A stretch of 64,000 nucleotides of DNA, taken from the NCBI GenBank assembly GCA_964452085.1, contig CAYVKL010000001.1, positions 1 to 64,000 on the forward strand, read 5' to 3'. Below, in pieces: positions 22,364-33,600 of the stretch. This stretch comes from Methanobacterium sp964452085. Lineage in GTDB: Archaea; Methanobacteriota; Methanobacteria; Methanobacteriales; Methanobacteriaceae. The notes below the pieces were generated by a model. It ran no database searches. It was not told the DNA's origin and worked only from the letters and a program-made list of their open reading frames with translations. How positions within the stretch are numbered: the stretch's first letter is position 1; the number at the start of each line of letters is the position of its first letter. Both the position numbers and the translations under genes were made by a program.

Positions 22364-23128
22364 ATGGAAATCAAAATTATCGGCCTTACAGACATTCCTC
22401 TTATTAAAAAAGGAGATGATTTATCTCTACTTATTTTGAAGGCTGCCGAAAAACAGAGTATTCCAGTGGAAGAGGAAGATATTATTATTGTTGCTGAAAC
22501 TGCAGTGGCTAAATCAGAGGGTAATTTTATTCATCTTGACAACTTAACTCCCAGCGAAAAAGCTCAAGAGCTTGCTGAACTCACAGGCAAAGATGCTAAG
22601 CTGGTAGAAGCTATAATAAATGAGTCTGAAGAGATCATCAAGGTGGGACCTGATTTTATTATTTCTGAAACTAAACACGGTTTTGTCTGTGCCAATGCCG
22701 GTATTGATGAATCCAATGTTGAACAAAGACTGGCAACACCGATTCCTTCCAATCCCGATGCAAGCGCCACTCAAATACGGGAAAAAATAGAAGATAAAAC
22801 TGGGAAAAATATTGCAGTTATTATATCCGATACTCAGGGAAGGGCCTTTCGGGAGGGTGCTATTGGTACTGCCATAGGAATCTCTGGAATGGAACCATTA
22901 TGGGATCGTTGCGGTGAAATTGATCTATATGGTAGGAAACTGGAAACTACCAGCATAGCTGTTGCTGATGAATTAGCATCTGCTGCTTCACTGGTAATGG
23001 GGCAAGCTAATGAAGGAATTCCTGTTGTTATAATAAGAGGTGTTTCTTACTTTAAAAAGCTTATAAATAATTCCAGCACCATAAAGCCATTGATAAGACC
23101 CAAAAAATATGATGTTTTTCGTGAATGA
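22364..23128 (+). CDS. cofE: coenzyme F420-0:L-glutamate ligase
   Basis: Adds the gamma-linked glutamates to F420-0 with GTP. The archaeal CofE plan is complete in 254 residues: IIVVAETAVAKSEGN near residue 45, the HGFVCANAGIDESNV segment, the ISDTQGRAFREGAIGTAIGISG block and YGRKLETTSIAVADELASAA with GIPVVIIRG. It is the first of the F420 genes here, with its own upstream spacer. No fused FMN-reductase domain (FbiB type) is present. Confidence 0.96.
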   Translation: MEIKIIGLTDIPLIKKGDDLSLLILKAAEKQSIPVEEEDIIIVAETAVAKSEGNFIHLDNLTPSEKAQELAELTGKDAKLVEAIINESEEIIKVGPDFIISETKHGFVCANAGIDESNVEQRLATPIPSNPDASATQIREKIEDKTGKNIAVIISDTQGRAFREGAIGTAIGISGMEPLWDRCGEIDLYGRKLETTSIAVADELASAASLVMGQANEGIPVVIIRGVSYFKKLINNSSTIKPLIRPKKYDVFRE

Positions 23129-23266
23129 TTTAATGAAATATGTCAATTTATCCAAATTATTTATATTACATCAAATGATTGGATATAACTAATAGAATTT
23201 AAAGAAATTTTTTAAATAGAAAAGGTTCAGATATTTTTTATTGAAATGTTTATTTGAGTTGATCCT

Positions 23267-23419
23267 ATGCCCATAAATCAGATGGAAACCCAGTTAGAAG
23301 CTATAACCACCACAATTGCTTATTTGGAAAAACAAGAAAAATGTGACCCTGCAATGGTGGAAAAACTGAAAGTAGAACGAGATCGCCTGTTGAGAGAACT
23401 TAATGTACATCGAATCTAA
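23267..23419 (+). CDS. small coiled-coil protein, 50 residues
   Basis: A short ORF between cofE and cofD. The product MPINQMETQLEAITTTIAYL continues into a charged heptad-like helix (EKQEKCDPAMVEKLKVERD) and ends LNVHRI; it would be almost entirely alpha-helical with one cysteine. TTGATCC before the ATG can serve as a ribosome site, and the stop is 15 bases before the cofD start, the usual operon spacing. The codon use resembles its neighbours. No family is recognised. Confidence 0.6.
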   Translation: MPINQMETQLEAITTTIAYLEKQEKCDPAMVEKLKVERDRLLRELNVHRI

Positions 23420-23434
23420 AAATCAATTGATAAA

Positions 23435-24340
23435 ATGATTAGCGTCCTTTCCGGTGGTACTGGAACCCCCAAGCTCTTGCAGGGAATGGTGCGAGTGGTG
23501 GATCCGGAAGAGATTACAGTAATTGTAAACACCGTGGAAAATAGTTACTTTTCAGGGGTTTACGTGGCTCCTGATGTGGATACTGTCCTTTATACTCTGG
23601 CCGGTATCATCAATGATGAAACATGGTACGGGGTTAAAGATGATAGTTTCGTAACCCATGACCGGTTAAAGGAGATTGGATGTCCGGAAACCCTTAGAAT
23701 TGGAGACCGTGATCGCGCCCTGAAGATTCAAAAAACCATACTTATGGAGAATCATAGATTCTCTGAGGCAGTGGATATTCAGAGAAAAGAACTGGGCATT
23801 AAATCAAGGGTAATTCCCATGAGTGACCAGGAATCCCACATCACCATAAACACTGATATTGGTGAACTTGAATTTCATGAGTTCCTGATTGAACATCAGG
23901 GCAAACCAGAAGTATTTGATATTAATTACCAGAAAGTCGATCCTGCCCCCGGAGTAATTGAAACTATTGAAAATTCAGATAAAGTTGTTATAGGACCATC
24001 AAATCCCATAACCTCAATTGGACCAATAATATCTGCCGAAAGTGTTAAAAAGGCATTGCGAAATGCTTATGTTGTGGCTGTTTCCCCCATAGTTGGAGAT
24101 ACACCGGTAAGTGGGCCTGCAGCAAAGTTTATGCAAGCAAGAGGGTATGAAGTTTCATCTCTGGGAGTTGCTGGTATCTACCAGGAATTTCTGGACAAGT
24201 TTATAATTGACTTGATGGATAAGGATCAACAGGAAGAAATAGAAAAACTAATATCACATGTTATATTAACTCAGACCATCATGAGAAATGTTAAAGATAA
24301 AGTAAATTTAGCCAAATGTATTTTGGGTGAAAAAGTATGA
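23435..24340 (+). CDS. cofD: 2-phospho-L-lactate transferase (F420 synthesis)
   Basis: Transfers the phospholactyl (or phosphoenolpyruvyl) group from its guanylyl carrier to Fo, making F420-0. The N-terminal MISVLSGGTGTPKLLQG motif, the VNTVENSYFSGVYVAPDVDTVLY-type segment (shown in part), and IGPSNPITSIGPI are characteristic. Length 301 is normal. The gene overlaps the next start by four bases (ATGA), giving translational coupling to the GTP cyclohydrolase III gene. Confidence 0.96.
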   Translation: MISVLSGGTGTPKLLQGMVRVVDPEEITVIVNTVENSYFSGVYVAPDVDTVLYTLAGIINDETWYGVKDDSFVTHDRLKEIGCPETLRIGDRDRALKIQKTILMENHRFSEAVDIQRKELGIKSRVIPMSDQESHITINTDIGELEFHEFLIEHQGKPEVFDINYQKVDPAPGVIETIENSDKVVIGPSNPITSIGPIISAESVKKALRNAYVVAVSPIVGDTPVSGPAAKFMQARGYEVSSLGVAGIYQEFLDKFIIDLMDKDQQEEIEKLISHVILTQTIMRNVKDKVNLAKCILGEKV

Positions 24341-25089
24341 TACAAATGACTTTAATTCAGATTGACAACTACGGCCCCTGGACCGTTACCCCCACACCCC
24401 GGGCCGAATCCGACCTGCAGATATTGCAGGCAGAGTTATACGCCGACCTGCAAAGGCAATTCGCAGTCAAAGGGGGACTGGTTTTCTTCACCCGCTTTGA
24501 TAACATGCTGGCAGTAACCAATGGAGTTGACATGGATCATCATCTGCGTATTCAGAAGTCCATCAATAACCGTTATCCTGTCACCGTGAGCATGGGTGTG
24601 GGAACTGCTGAAACTCCTTATGAGGCTCAGAGAAGTGCTACCAGTGCACTCCAGAAATACGGTGGAGCACAATCTGAGGAACGTAGCGAAATTCTGGCCA
24701 TTGAAGGGCTGGTGAATCCTGATGACAGTTTCGTGCAGATTGCCCACATTGATATAAACGGCATTACCGACTCCCTTACTGACATCATTCCGGCATATGA
24801 TACTTCTTTTATTGTAAATAGAGTTCAACATTTCCTGATGAAAAAGTTAATTGAAAAGGGTTCTTTACTCTTTTTCATTGGCGGGGACAACTTCATGTCT
24901 CCCTGCAATGGCATGACCCCAGAGGGAATACTTACAGTCATTGAGGAGATTGAAGAAGAAATTAACATCGCCCTGAAAGCAGGTGTGGGAAAGGCACCAA
25001 CCGCTGAAAAGGCGGCTAATCTTGCTGATTTAGCGTTAGAAGAAATTAGAGGTGGGAATACCTACAATTTGGTTCATGTGATGAAATAA
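24337..25089 (+). CDS. gch3: GTP cyclohydrolase III
   Basis: Archaeal enzyme that converts GTP to the formylamino-pyrimidine FAPy nucleotide, the first step to riboflavin and to the Fo chromophore of F420. The 250-residue protein has the two related palm-like halves of the family: FFTRFDNMLAVTNG with VTVSMGVGTAETPYEA, and LFFIGGDNFMSPCNG with KAGVGKAPTAEKAA. A second ATG at 24346 is possible. Position after cofD fits a shared role in F420 supply. Confidence 0.94.
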   Translation: MIQMTLIQIDNYGPWTVTPTPRAESDLQILQAELYADLQRQFAVKGGLVFFTRFDNMLAVTNGVDMDHHLRIQKSINNRYPVTVSMGVGTAETPYEAQRSATSALQKYGGAQSEERSEILAIEGLVNPDDSFVQIAHIDINGITDSLTDIIPAYDTSFIVNRVQHFLMKKLIEKGSLLFFIGGDNFMSPCNGMTPEGILTVIEEIEEEINIALKAGVGKAPTAEKAANLADLALEEIRGGNTYNLVHVMK

Positions 25090-25185
25090 TGAACCATTAT
25101 TCCCTAAAAATGTTTTTTTAGTTTATTAATTTACTACTTATCTCCATATAATTTTACATTGTTAATTGAACCTACTTAAATTGGA

Positions 25186-25929
25186 GTGAATAATATTAAA
25201 GTACTAGCTCCCATGGCCGGTATAACCGATGGTGCTTTTTGTCGTGACCTTACAAGTTATGGTTTTGACATGGTCACCTTAGGGGGATACAATGCAGACA
25301 AACCCACCATAAAAGCAGGAAGTAAAATCCTGGCACGAGGAAGGCCAGAATTTGATATAACAGAAGAAGATCTAATTAACCATGTCGATAATCAGGCTTT
25401 TCTGGTTAAGGACCAGGAGTCATGGGAGGGGATGGTTTCAGTTAATCTTCGATCAATTAGCCCCGAACCCATTATAGAAATATCCAAACTTAAAAATGTG
25501 GATGTAGTAGAGATCAACGCACATTGTCGCCAGATGGAGATAACTGATCTTGGTTGTGGTCAGGCACTTTTAGAAAACCCTTTGCATCTGGAAAAATTCG
25601 CCAGAGATGTGGTGCAAAAAGCAAAAAGTCAGGTTTCGGTTAAAATAAGAGCCAACTTAGCAGGTGTTGATGATATTATAATTGCAAAAATCATTGAAAA
25701 TGCTGGTGCAGATTATATTCATATTGATGCCATGAAACCTGGTTATGACCAGGCCGATTATATGAAAATAAAAACCATCCGTATGGAAACTTCCATGTTT
25801 ATTATTGGAAATAACTCTATAAAAAATATTGAATCTGCCAGGGAAATGTTTAATGCGGGTGCTGACGGAATATCAATTGCCAGGGCTGCCATTGGAGGAA
25901 AACTGTCTTTTAATTTATCCCAGATATAG
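25186..25929 (+). CDS. Dus-like FMN-binding TIM-barrel protein
   Basis: Resembles tRNA-dihydrouridine synthases and dihydroorotate dehydrogenase-like barrels: LAPMAGITDGAFCRDL at the start, the EINAHCRQMEITDLGCGQALL segment with a cysteine near the active-site loop, VSVKIRANL, and the phosphate-binding end IGNNSIKNIESAREMFNAGADGISIARA. At 247 residues it lacks the tRNA-binding C-terminal domain of true Dus enzymes, so the substrate may not be tRNA. The GTG at 25186 lies inside a good ribosome site (GGAGTGA); the real start may be the ATT at 25195 that follows it. Neighbours are F420 and MCR-activation genes. Confidence 0.75.
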   Translation: MNNIKVLAPMAGITDGAFCRDLTSYGFDMVTLGGYNADKPTIKAGSKILARGRPEFDITEEDLINHVDNQAFLVKDQESWEGMVSVNLRSISPEPIIEISKLKNVDVVEINAHCRQMEITDLGCGQALLENPLHLEKFARDVVQKAKSQVSVKIRANLAGVDDIIIAKIIENAGADYIHIDAMKPGYDQADYMKIKTIRMETSMFIIGNNSIKNIESAREMFNAGADGISIARAAIGGKLSFNLSQI

Positions 25930-26068
25930 TAAGTGAATATTTTTTATATAATATAATTTTTAATATAGAATCAAATAAAAATAAAAGTAATAGATCAATA
26001 ATAACATACATTATGTTCTTGAATAAAATTTAACTAATTAATTTATTATTAGGGAAAAAGGTGGTTAA

Positions 26069-28142
<2,074 letters not shown>

Positions 28143-28158
28143 ACTTGGAGATTTTCAA

Positions 28159-28776
28159 ATGGGATGGACTCCCCTCTACCTGGAGATGCAAAAGAAGAAT
28201 GTTCTGGTGGTGGGAGCCGGAGAAGTAGGTGAAAGAAGAGCACAACGCTTCCTCAAATCCGGTGCAGATGTAATTATCACTGCAGGTAATGTTTCTGATC
28301 AACTCAAAGAACTGGGAGCCATTTATAAACCCCTCTCTGAACTTTCAAAATGGGTTGATTGGGCAAATCTGGTAGTGGTGGCCAGTGGAGACCACCAGTT
28401 AAACCGAGAAGTTGCAATTCTCGCCAAAGATAAACTTATTAACCGGGCGGACGACCCCGAAGAGGGAAACCTCATTGTTCCATCCTCTTTTTTTATTAAA
28501 GATGTTCAATTTTCCATATTCACCCAGGGAAAAAGTCCACTAATGGCCAAGGAATTGCGTAAACGGATTCAGGCAGTGATTCATGAAGAAGATATCCTTC
28601 AACTTGAACTGCAACATTTTACTCGCCAGTTATTAAAAGAAAAAATTGATAATCAAAAAAATCGCCGCGATTATTTATACCAAATCTTAAATGATGCAAA
28701 GATAAAACAACTTCTAAAGCAAGGTGAACTGGAAAAGGCCAAAAAATATGTCTCTGAGTTCTTCTTGGAAATATAA
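28159..28776 (+). CDS. precorrin-2 dehydrogenase / Met8p-like siroheme synthase
   Basis: NAD-dependent oxidation of precorrin-2 to sirohydrochlorin, on the way to F430, cobamides and siroheme. The start is placed at the ATG 28159 behind GGAGATT, giving MGWTPLYLEMQKKNVLVVGAG; VVGAGEVGERRAQRFLKSGA is the NAD-binding motif, INRADDPEEGNLIVPS the conserved substrate segment, and FSIFTQGKSPLMAKELRKRI the dimerisation helix. An upstream ATG (28132) overlaps marker-9 and is unlikely. Whether it also chelates iron, like yeast Met8p, is not visible. Confidence 0.9.
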   Translation: MGWTPLYLEMQKKNVLVVGAGEVGERRAQRFLKSGADVIITAGNVSDQLKELGAIYKPLSELSKWVDWANLVVVASGDHQLNREVAILAKDKLINRADDPEEGNLIVPSSFFIKDVQFSIFTQGKSPLMAKELRKRIQAVIHEEDILQLELQHFTRQLLKEKIDNQKNRRDYLYQILNDAKIKQLLKQGELEKAKKYVSEFFLEI

Positions 28777-28816
28777 TGACAATTACTCAAAATTTATGCG
28801 TGAATGGAGAAAATGC

Positions 28817-30004
28817 ATGATTCTCAATATCAGGATTGATCACAAAACCGCGGATATTGGCACGATAGAAGAATCAACCCAGCTAATGGATGAAATATTT
28901 GCCAAAATCCAGGAAGAGTACTCTGTTAGTGAACATCTCCAGATAAAAACATGCAACCGCGCCGAAATTTATCTAGTGATGGATGAATATCCATCAAATT
29001 ACCAATGGAACGGCCTTATGGTTGAAAAAGATGAAAAAGCGCTAGAACATGTTCTTAAACTGTCCTGTGGACTTGAATCAATGATCGTGGGTGAAGATCA
29101 AATACTGGGCCAGTTAAAAGACGCCCATAAGATCAGTGCGAAAAACGGGACTTGTGGGCCGGTTTTGAGCAATGTTTTCACCAAAGCCATTCATGTGGGG
29201 CAATCTGTCAGGAAAAAAACCCGCATTAATCAAGGTTCTGTTTCTATAGGGTCTGTGGCTGTGGATCTAGCTGAACATGTCCATGGTGACCTAAAGTGTA
29301 AGAAAGTACTGATTATTGGAGCAGGTAAAATGGGAACCCTGGTGGCTAAAGCGCTGGTGGAAAAGAATCTCAAGGCCATTGTGGTGGCTAATCGCACCTA
29401 TGACCGGGCAGTTTGTCTGGCCAGAGAATTAGGAGGGAGTGCCATACACTTCGACCGGCTAAGTGAAACCATGCACGATGCAGATGTGGTGATCAGTGCC
29501 ACTGGAGCACCACACCCTATCCTGACTCGAGAAAAAGTGGAAGAATCCGTGCCCCCAGAAACCCTGCAGAATATGGTGATGGTTGATATAGCTAACCCTC
29601 GTGATATTGAAGAAGATGTGACTAGTTTGGGAGTGAGACTATACAATATCGATGATCTGAGGGGTATGGCCCGAAAAAACAAGAAGATGAGAGAAGCCGA
29701 AGCAAAACAGGCCGAAAAGATCATAGAAGAAGAATTACAGCTCCTGGAGAAATCCCTCAAACAGATGGAAGTTGAGCCACTTATTGCCCAGATCAGGGCA
29801 CATGCAGAAATTATCAGGCAACGAGAAACAGAGAAAGCATGCCATATGATGGGAGAAATTAATGGCAAAGAGAAAATAGTGGATGATCTTACCAAGGTAG
29901 TTGTTGATCGTGTATTTTATGATGTTATTCGCAATTTAAAAGAAGCTGCAGAAAATGATGATAAAGATGTTTTAATGGCTGCTCAGAATATTTTCAAGAA
30001 ATAA
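28817..30004 (+). CDS. hemA: glutamyl-tRNA reductase
   Basis: First committed step of C5 tetrapyrrole synthesis, needed here for F430 and cobamides. The start is the ATG at 28817 with GGAGA six bases before; the frame opens further upstream (28724) within the previous gene, but family members begin MILNIRIDHKTADI. IKTCNRAEIYL holds the catalytic cysteine, GLESMIVGEDQILGQLK the substrate site, VLIIGAGKMGTLVAKAL the NADPH domain and a long C-terminal helical dimerisation domain follows. Length 395 is normal. Confidence 0.95.
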   Translation: MILNIRIDHKTADIGTIEESTQLMDEIFAKIQEEYSVSEHLQIKTCNRAEIYLVMDEYPSNYQWNGLMVEKDEKALEHVLKLSCGLESMIVGEDQILGQLKDAHKISAKNGTCGPVLSNVFTKAIHVGQSVRKKTRINQGSVSIGSVAVDLAEHVHGDLKCKKVLIIGAGKMGTLVAKALVEKNLKAIVVANRTYDRAVCLARELGGSAIHFDRLSETMHDADVVISATGAPHPILTREKVEESVPPETLQNMVMVDIANPRDIEEDVTSLGVRLYNIDDLRGMARKNKKMREAEAKQAEKIIEEELQLLEKSLKQMEVEPLIAQIRAHAEIIRQRETEKACHMMGEINGKEKIVDDLTKVVVDRVFYDVIRNLKEAAENDDKDVLMAAQNIFKK

Positions 30005-30007
30005 TAA

Positions 30008-30016
30008 TTTTTTTTT
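30008..30016 (+). terminator. T9 terminator after hemA
   Basis: Nine consecutive T begin four bases after the hemA stop codon, marking the likely end of the rightward cofactor unit and facing the convergent small membrane-protein gene. Confidence 0.6.
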
Positions 30017-30096
30017 ATCAATTGTATCCATTTCAGTCAATTTAATGATTCTTTTATATGATGATTAAATTTTATATGATTATAGGAAGTTTTTAA

Positions 30097-30294
30097 CTAT
30101 TCTTCAGAATCTTCTTCTTTACTTGTGAAAACATTGTATAATCCAAAAATTCCCTGTAATAATGCTGCAAATCCTATAAAACTTAATATAATGAGGAATA
30201 TCTCCGGTATTTGTACTAATTTAATTTCCAATGCTACCAGGACCAGCCCCCCAGCAATTACAAATAGTATATTTTCCAGAATCTCATTTTCCAT
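30097..30294 (-). CDS. small two-helix membrane protein, paralogue of the one at 56.7 kb
   Basis: A 65-residue protein with two membrane helices (about 8-24 and 30-52) joined by a short turn and a Glu/Asp-rich tail (KEEDSEE). It aligns along its length with the 60-residue protein at 56732-56914: ENILFVIAGGLVLVALEI against ENIIFIVVGVVILVVVEL, and ALLQGIFGLYNVF against ALIQGCFGLYTVL. Function unknown. It is isolated, convergent with hemA and followed by the giant adhesin gene on the same strand. Confidence 0.7.
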   Translation of the reverse strand: MENEILENILFVIAGGLVLVALEIKLVQIPEIFLIILSFIGFAALLQGIFGLYNVFTSKEEDSEE

Positions 30295-30676
30295 TTTTAA
30301 TCACAGTTTTTATTTCTTGATCTAGTCACTTCAAAAGAGGATATCAATGAAAATTTCTTAAGGTTTAATTAATTGTACCATGATGCAAATGATAAACACT
30401 GCAACCTCATCATTTTAAATTAGTAAGCAATTCAATCAAATCATTTGGTTTATGGTTCCCCCACATATATATTCTTTTGATGTCCCTCATCCCACACAAA
30501 TAGTGAGAGATTGCGCTAAAGATAAACATTTAATTCATAATGGTACTAATTCTACTAAAATTCCCATTCAATGAACTATTATCAGTGATTTTTTTCCCCT
30601 AAATGCATATACTGTTTTTTAAAATTTTAAATTGTTAAAATTAAGTCCGAAGAATTAATTCAACTTAAATGCATAT
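30295..30676. other. intergenic spacer downstream of the giant adhesin gene
   Basis: 382 bases of AT-rich sequence. The right end holds the 3' end of the giant gene (minus strand); the left end should contain the promoter of the small membrane protein. TAAATGCATAT occurs twice (near 30600 and 30666). No gene, tRNA or strong hairpin was found. Confidence 0.4.
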
Positions 30677-33600
30677 TTATCCGAAAACGTTTAAAAGAGT
30701 TGTGAAGAATGGAACTTCAAAATGAACAGTTGCAAAGAAGTTTCTGAAACAATTCCCCAGTACGTTATTCTGCGAATAAACCGGTGCTGAAACAGCCCGA
30801 GGAGTTATTATTCGAGTCACAGTCTTGAAAATAGTGTTTTCATGGAAGAGTTTGCCTGCCACCAGGATCTGGTTTGTTAACATGAATGTTATCTTTCTTA
30901 AGCCCGAGCGATCGTAAACATGGGGCAAGATGTTTATAATGGTTCCTGCAGTTAAAAAGCCAAGGTGGAAGCTGCGAGACTCACCAGCACCTATTAATCC
31001 TTCTATAGTCTTTTTGTATGATCCGCCATCCGGAGGTTGAATATTCATATTATAAACAATGTAAACCGTGCTTCCACCATTATTTATTACATTTAATATG
31101 TTTTCATGGATTGGCATGGTAACAGTTAAAGTAGAAGTGTTGTAGGAGGGATCAGAGTTAATATCACCGTTAAATCTCACTTCAATCAGATAGTTTCCAC
31201 CATTTAATCCTATTTGGTAATTAACTTGTGCCCGGCCATCTGCTCCCGTAAGCATACTTCCTGCATGCGCACCATTGATGAAGAAATTAACTAACTTTCC
31301 GGCTTGAGGAATGCCATTAGACATTAAAACAGCCCATAAAGTTGTGCTTTGGCCTTTTTGTCCAGAAACCGGGCCGGTTGATATGGTTGTTGGGACAGTT
31401 GGTATTCTAACCTCAAGGTTTCCAGATCCAGTTGATAAAGTGTAATTCACGTCACCGGCAAATGAAGCCTGAATGGTGTAATTACCCACATTTGGTGTGG
31501 TGAAGGTCACTTGTGCTCTGCCTGTGGCATCCGTATCATCTGTAAGGGTGTTTCCATCGATCAGGAAGGTGATTGTTTTCCCTGGGATGGGTGTACCAGT
31601 ATTCAGGTTAGTTAAAATGGCAGTTATGGTTATAGTTAAGCCTGTTGTTCCGTTAACAACCGGTACTACCAGGCTGGTAACTGCCGGAGTTACCTGCAGG
31701 CCATTGAGGATGGTATCAGATGAACTGGTGGAATTTACATCACCTGCAAACTGAGCAGCTAAATTATGGGTGCCAACACTTAATAATCCATTGTAATCAT
31801 AAAAGGCCAAACCTGATGCATTAGTATTTCCTGTGCCCACAACGCTACCATCAACCAGGAATGTAATCAATTTACCTGCTAAGCCAGTGCCACTGGTCAA
31901 AGTAGCAGTCAAGTGACTTGCAGCACCATAAACCACGTTAACCGGACTCACCACCATGTTAGTTACAGCTGGATTAACAGTAATTCCCCCAGCATTGGTT
32001 GCAGAGGAAGCCGTGTAATTAGTGTCTCCAGCAAACTGAGCAGTTAAACTGTGCATACCACCAGCCACTAATTCACTGTAATTATAAAATGCAAGACCTG
32101 TGGCATCAGTAGTTCCACTACCAATGTTTATACCATCTATAAGGAATGTAATCGGTTTGCCCTGCAGTCCCACTCCACTGCTTAAAGTAGCGGTTAAGTG
32201 AATAGTACTGCCATAAATCACCGTAAGCGGGTCCACCACCATATTGCTTGCAGCCGTATTAACAATTAAACCTGTGCCATTGGTAACAGCTGAAGAGGTA
32301 TAATTAATGTCTCCAGCAAACTGAGCTGTCAGAGTATGGGAACCGCCATTAAGCAATCCAGTGTAATCATAAAATGCCAATCCACCGGCATCAGTTGTAT
32401 CAGAACCAACAACACCACCATCAACCAGGAAAGTAACCAATTTACCTGCTAAACCACTACCCCCCGTAGTTAATGTAGCAGTTATGTGAACCGGATTACC
32501 ATAAATCACCGCAACCGGGTCAATAACCAATACTGTTCCTGCAGGAGTTACAGTCAAGCCTGTAACATTAGTATTAGCTGAAGCCGTGTAATTGGCGTCT
32601 CCTGCAAACTCAGCACCTAAACTATGCACCCCTCCTGTTAGTAGTCCAATGTAATCATAAAATGCCAATCCACTGGCATCAGTTGTATCAGAACCAACAA
32701 CACCACCATCAACCAGGAAAGTAACCAATTTACCTGCTAAACCACTACCCCCCGTAGTTAATGTAGCAGTTATGTGAACCGGATTACCATAAATCACCGC
32801 AACCGGGTCAATAACCAATACTGTTCCTGCAGGAGTTACAGTCAAGCCTGTAACATTAGTATTAGCTGAAGCCGTGTAATTAGTGTCCCCAGCAAACTGA
32901 GCAGCAATAATATGGGAACCTGCACTTATCAAACCATTGTAATCATAAAATGCTAAACCAGAAGCATCAGAAGTTCCACTACCCACCACACTACCATCAA
33001 TCAAAAAGGTAACCAATTTACTTGCTAACCCCGTGCCACTGGTCAAAGTTGCTGTTAGGTGAACTGTGTTACCATAAACCACAACAGATGGGTTAATCAT
33101 TAAGGTAGTGCTTGCGGGATTCACGGTAATTCCAGTGAGATTAGTATCAGAAGAGGATGTATAATTGATATCTCCAGCAAACTGAGCTGTTAAGCTGTGA
33201 AAACCAGCATTTAACAATCCCAAATAATCATAAAATGCTAAACCAGACCCATCAGTATTTCCACTACCAACCACAACACCATCTAAGAGGAAACTAACCA
33301 ATTTACCTGCTAAAGGAGTGCCACTGGTCAAAATAGCTGTTAAATGAATATTGTTACCATAAATTACCGTTACCGGGGCCACCACCATGTTAGTGGCTGC
33401 TGGATTTACTGTGATACCAGTTGCGTTGGTAACAGATGAAGCTGTGTAATTAGTGTCCCCTGCAAACTGAACAGTGAGACTGTGAGATCCACCTGCTAGT
33501 AAACCAATGTAATCAAAGAAAGCAAGACCAGAAACATCAGTGCTATTACTGCCAACACTAGCACCATCCACAATGAAAGTAACAAGTTTACCGACTAAAT

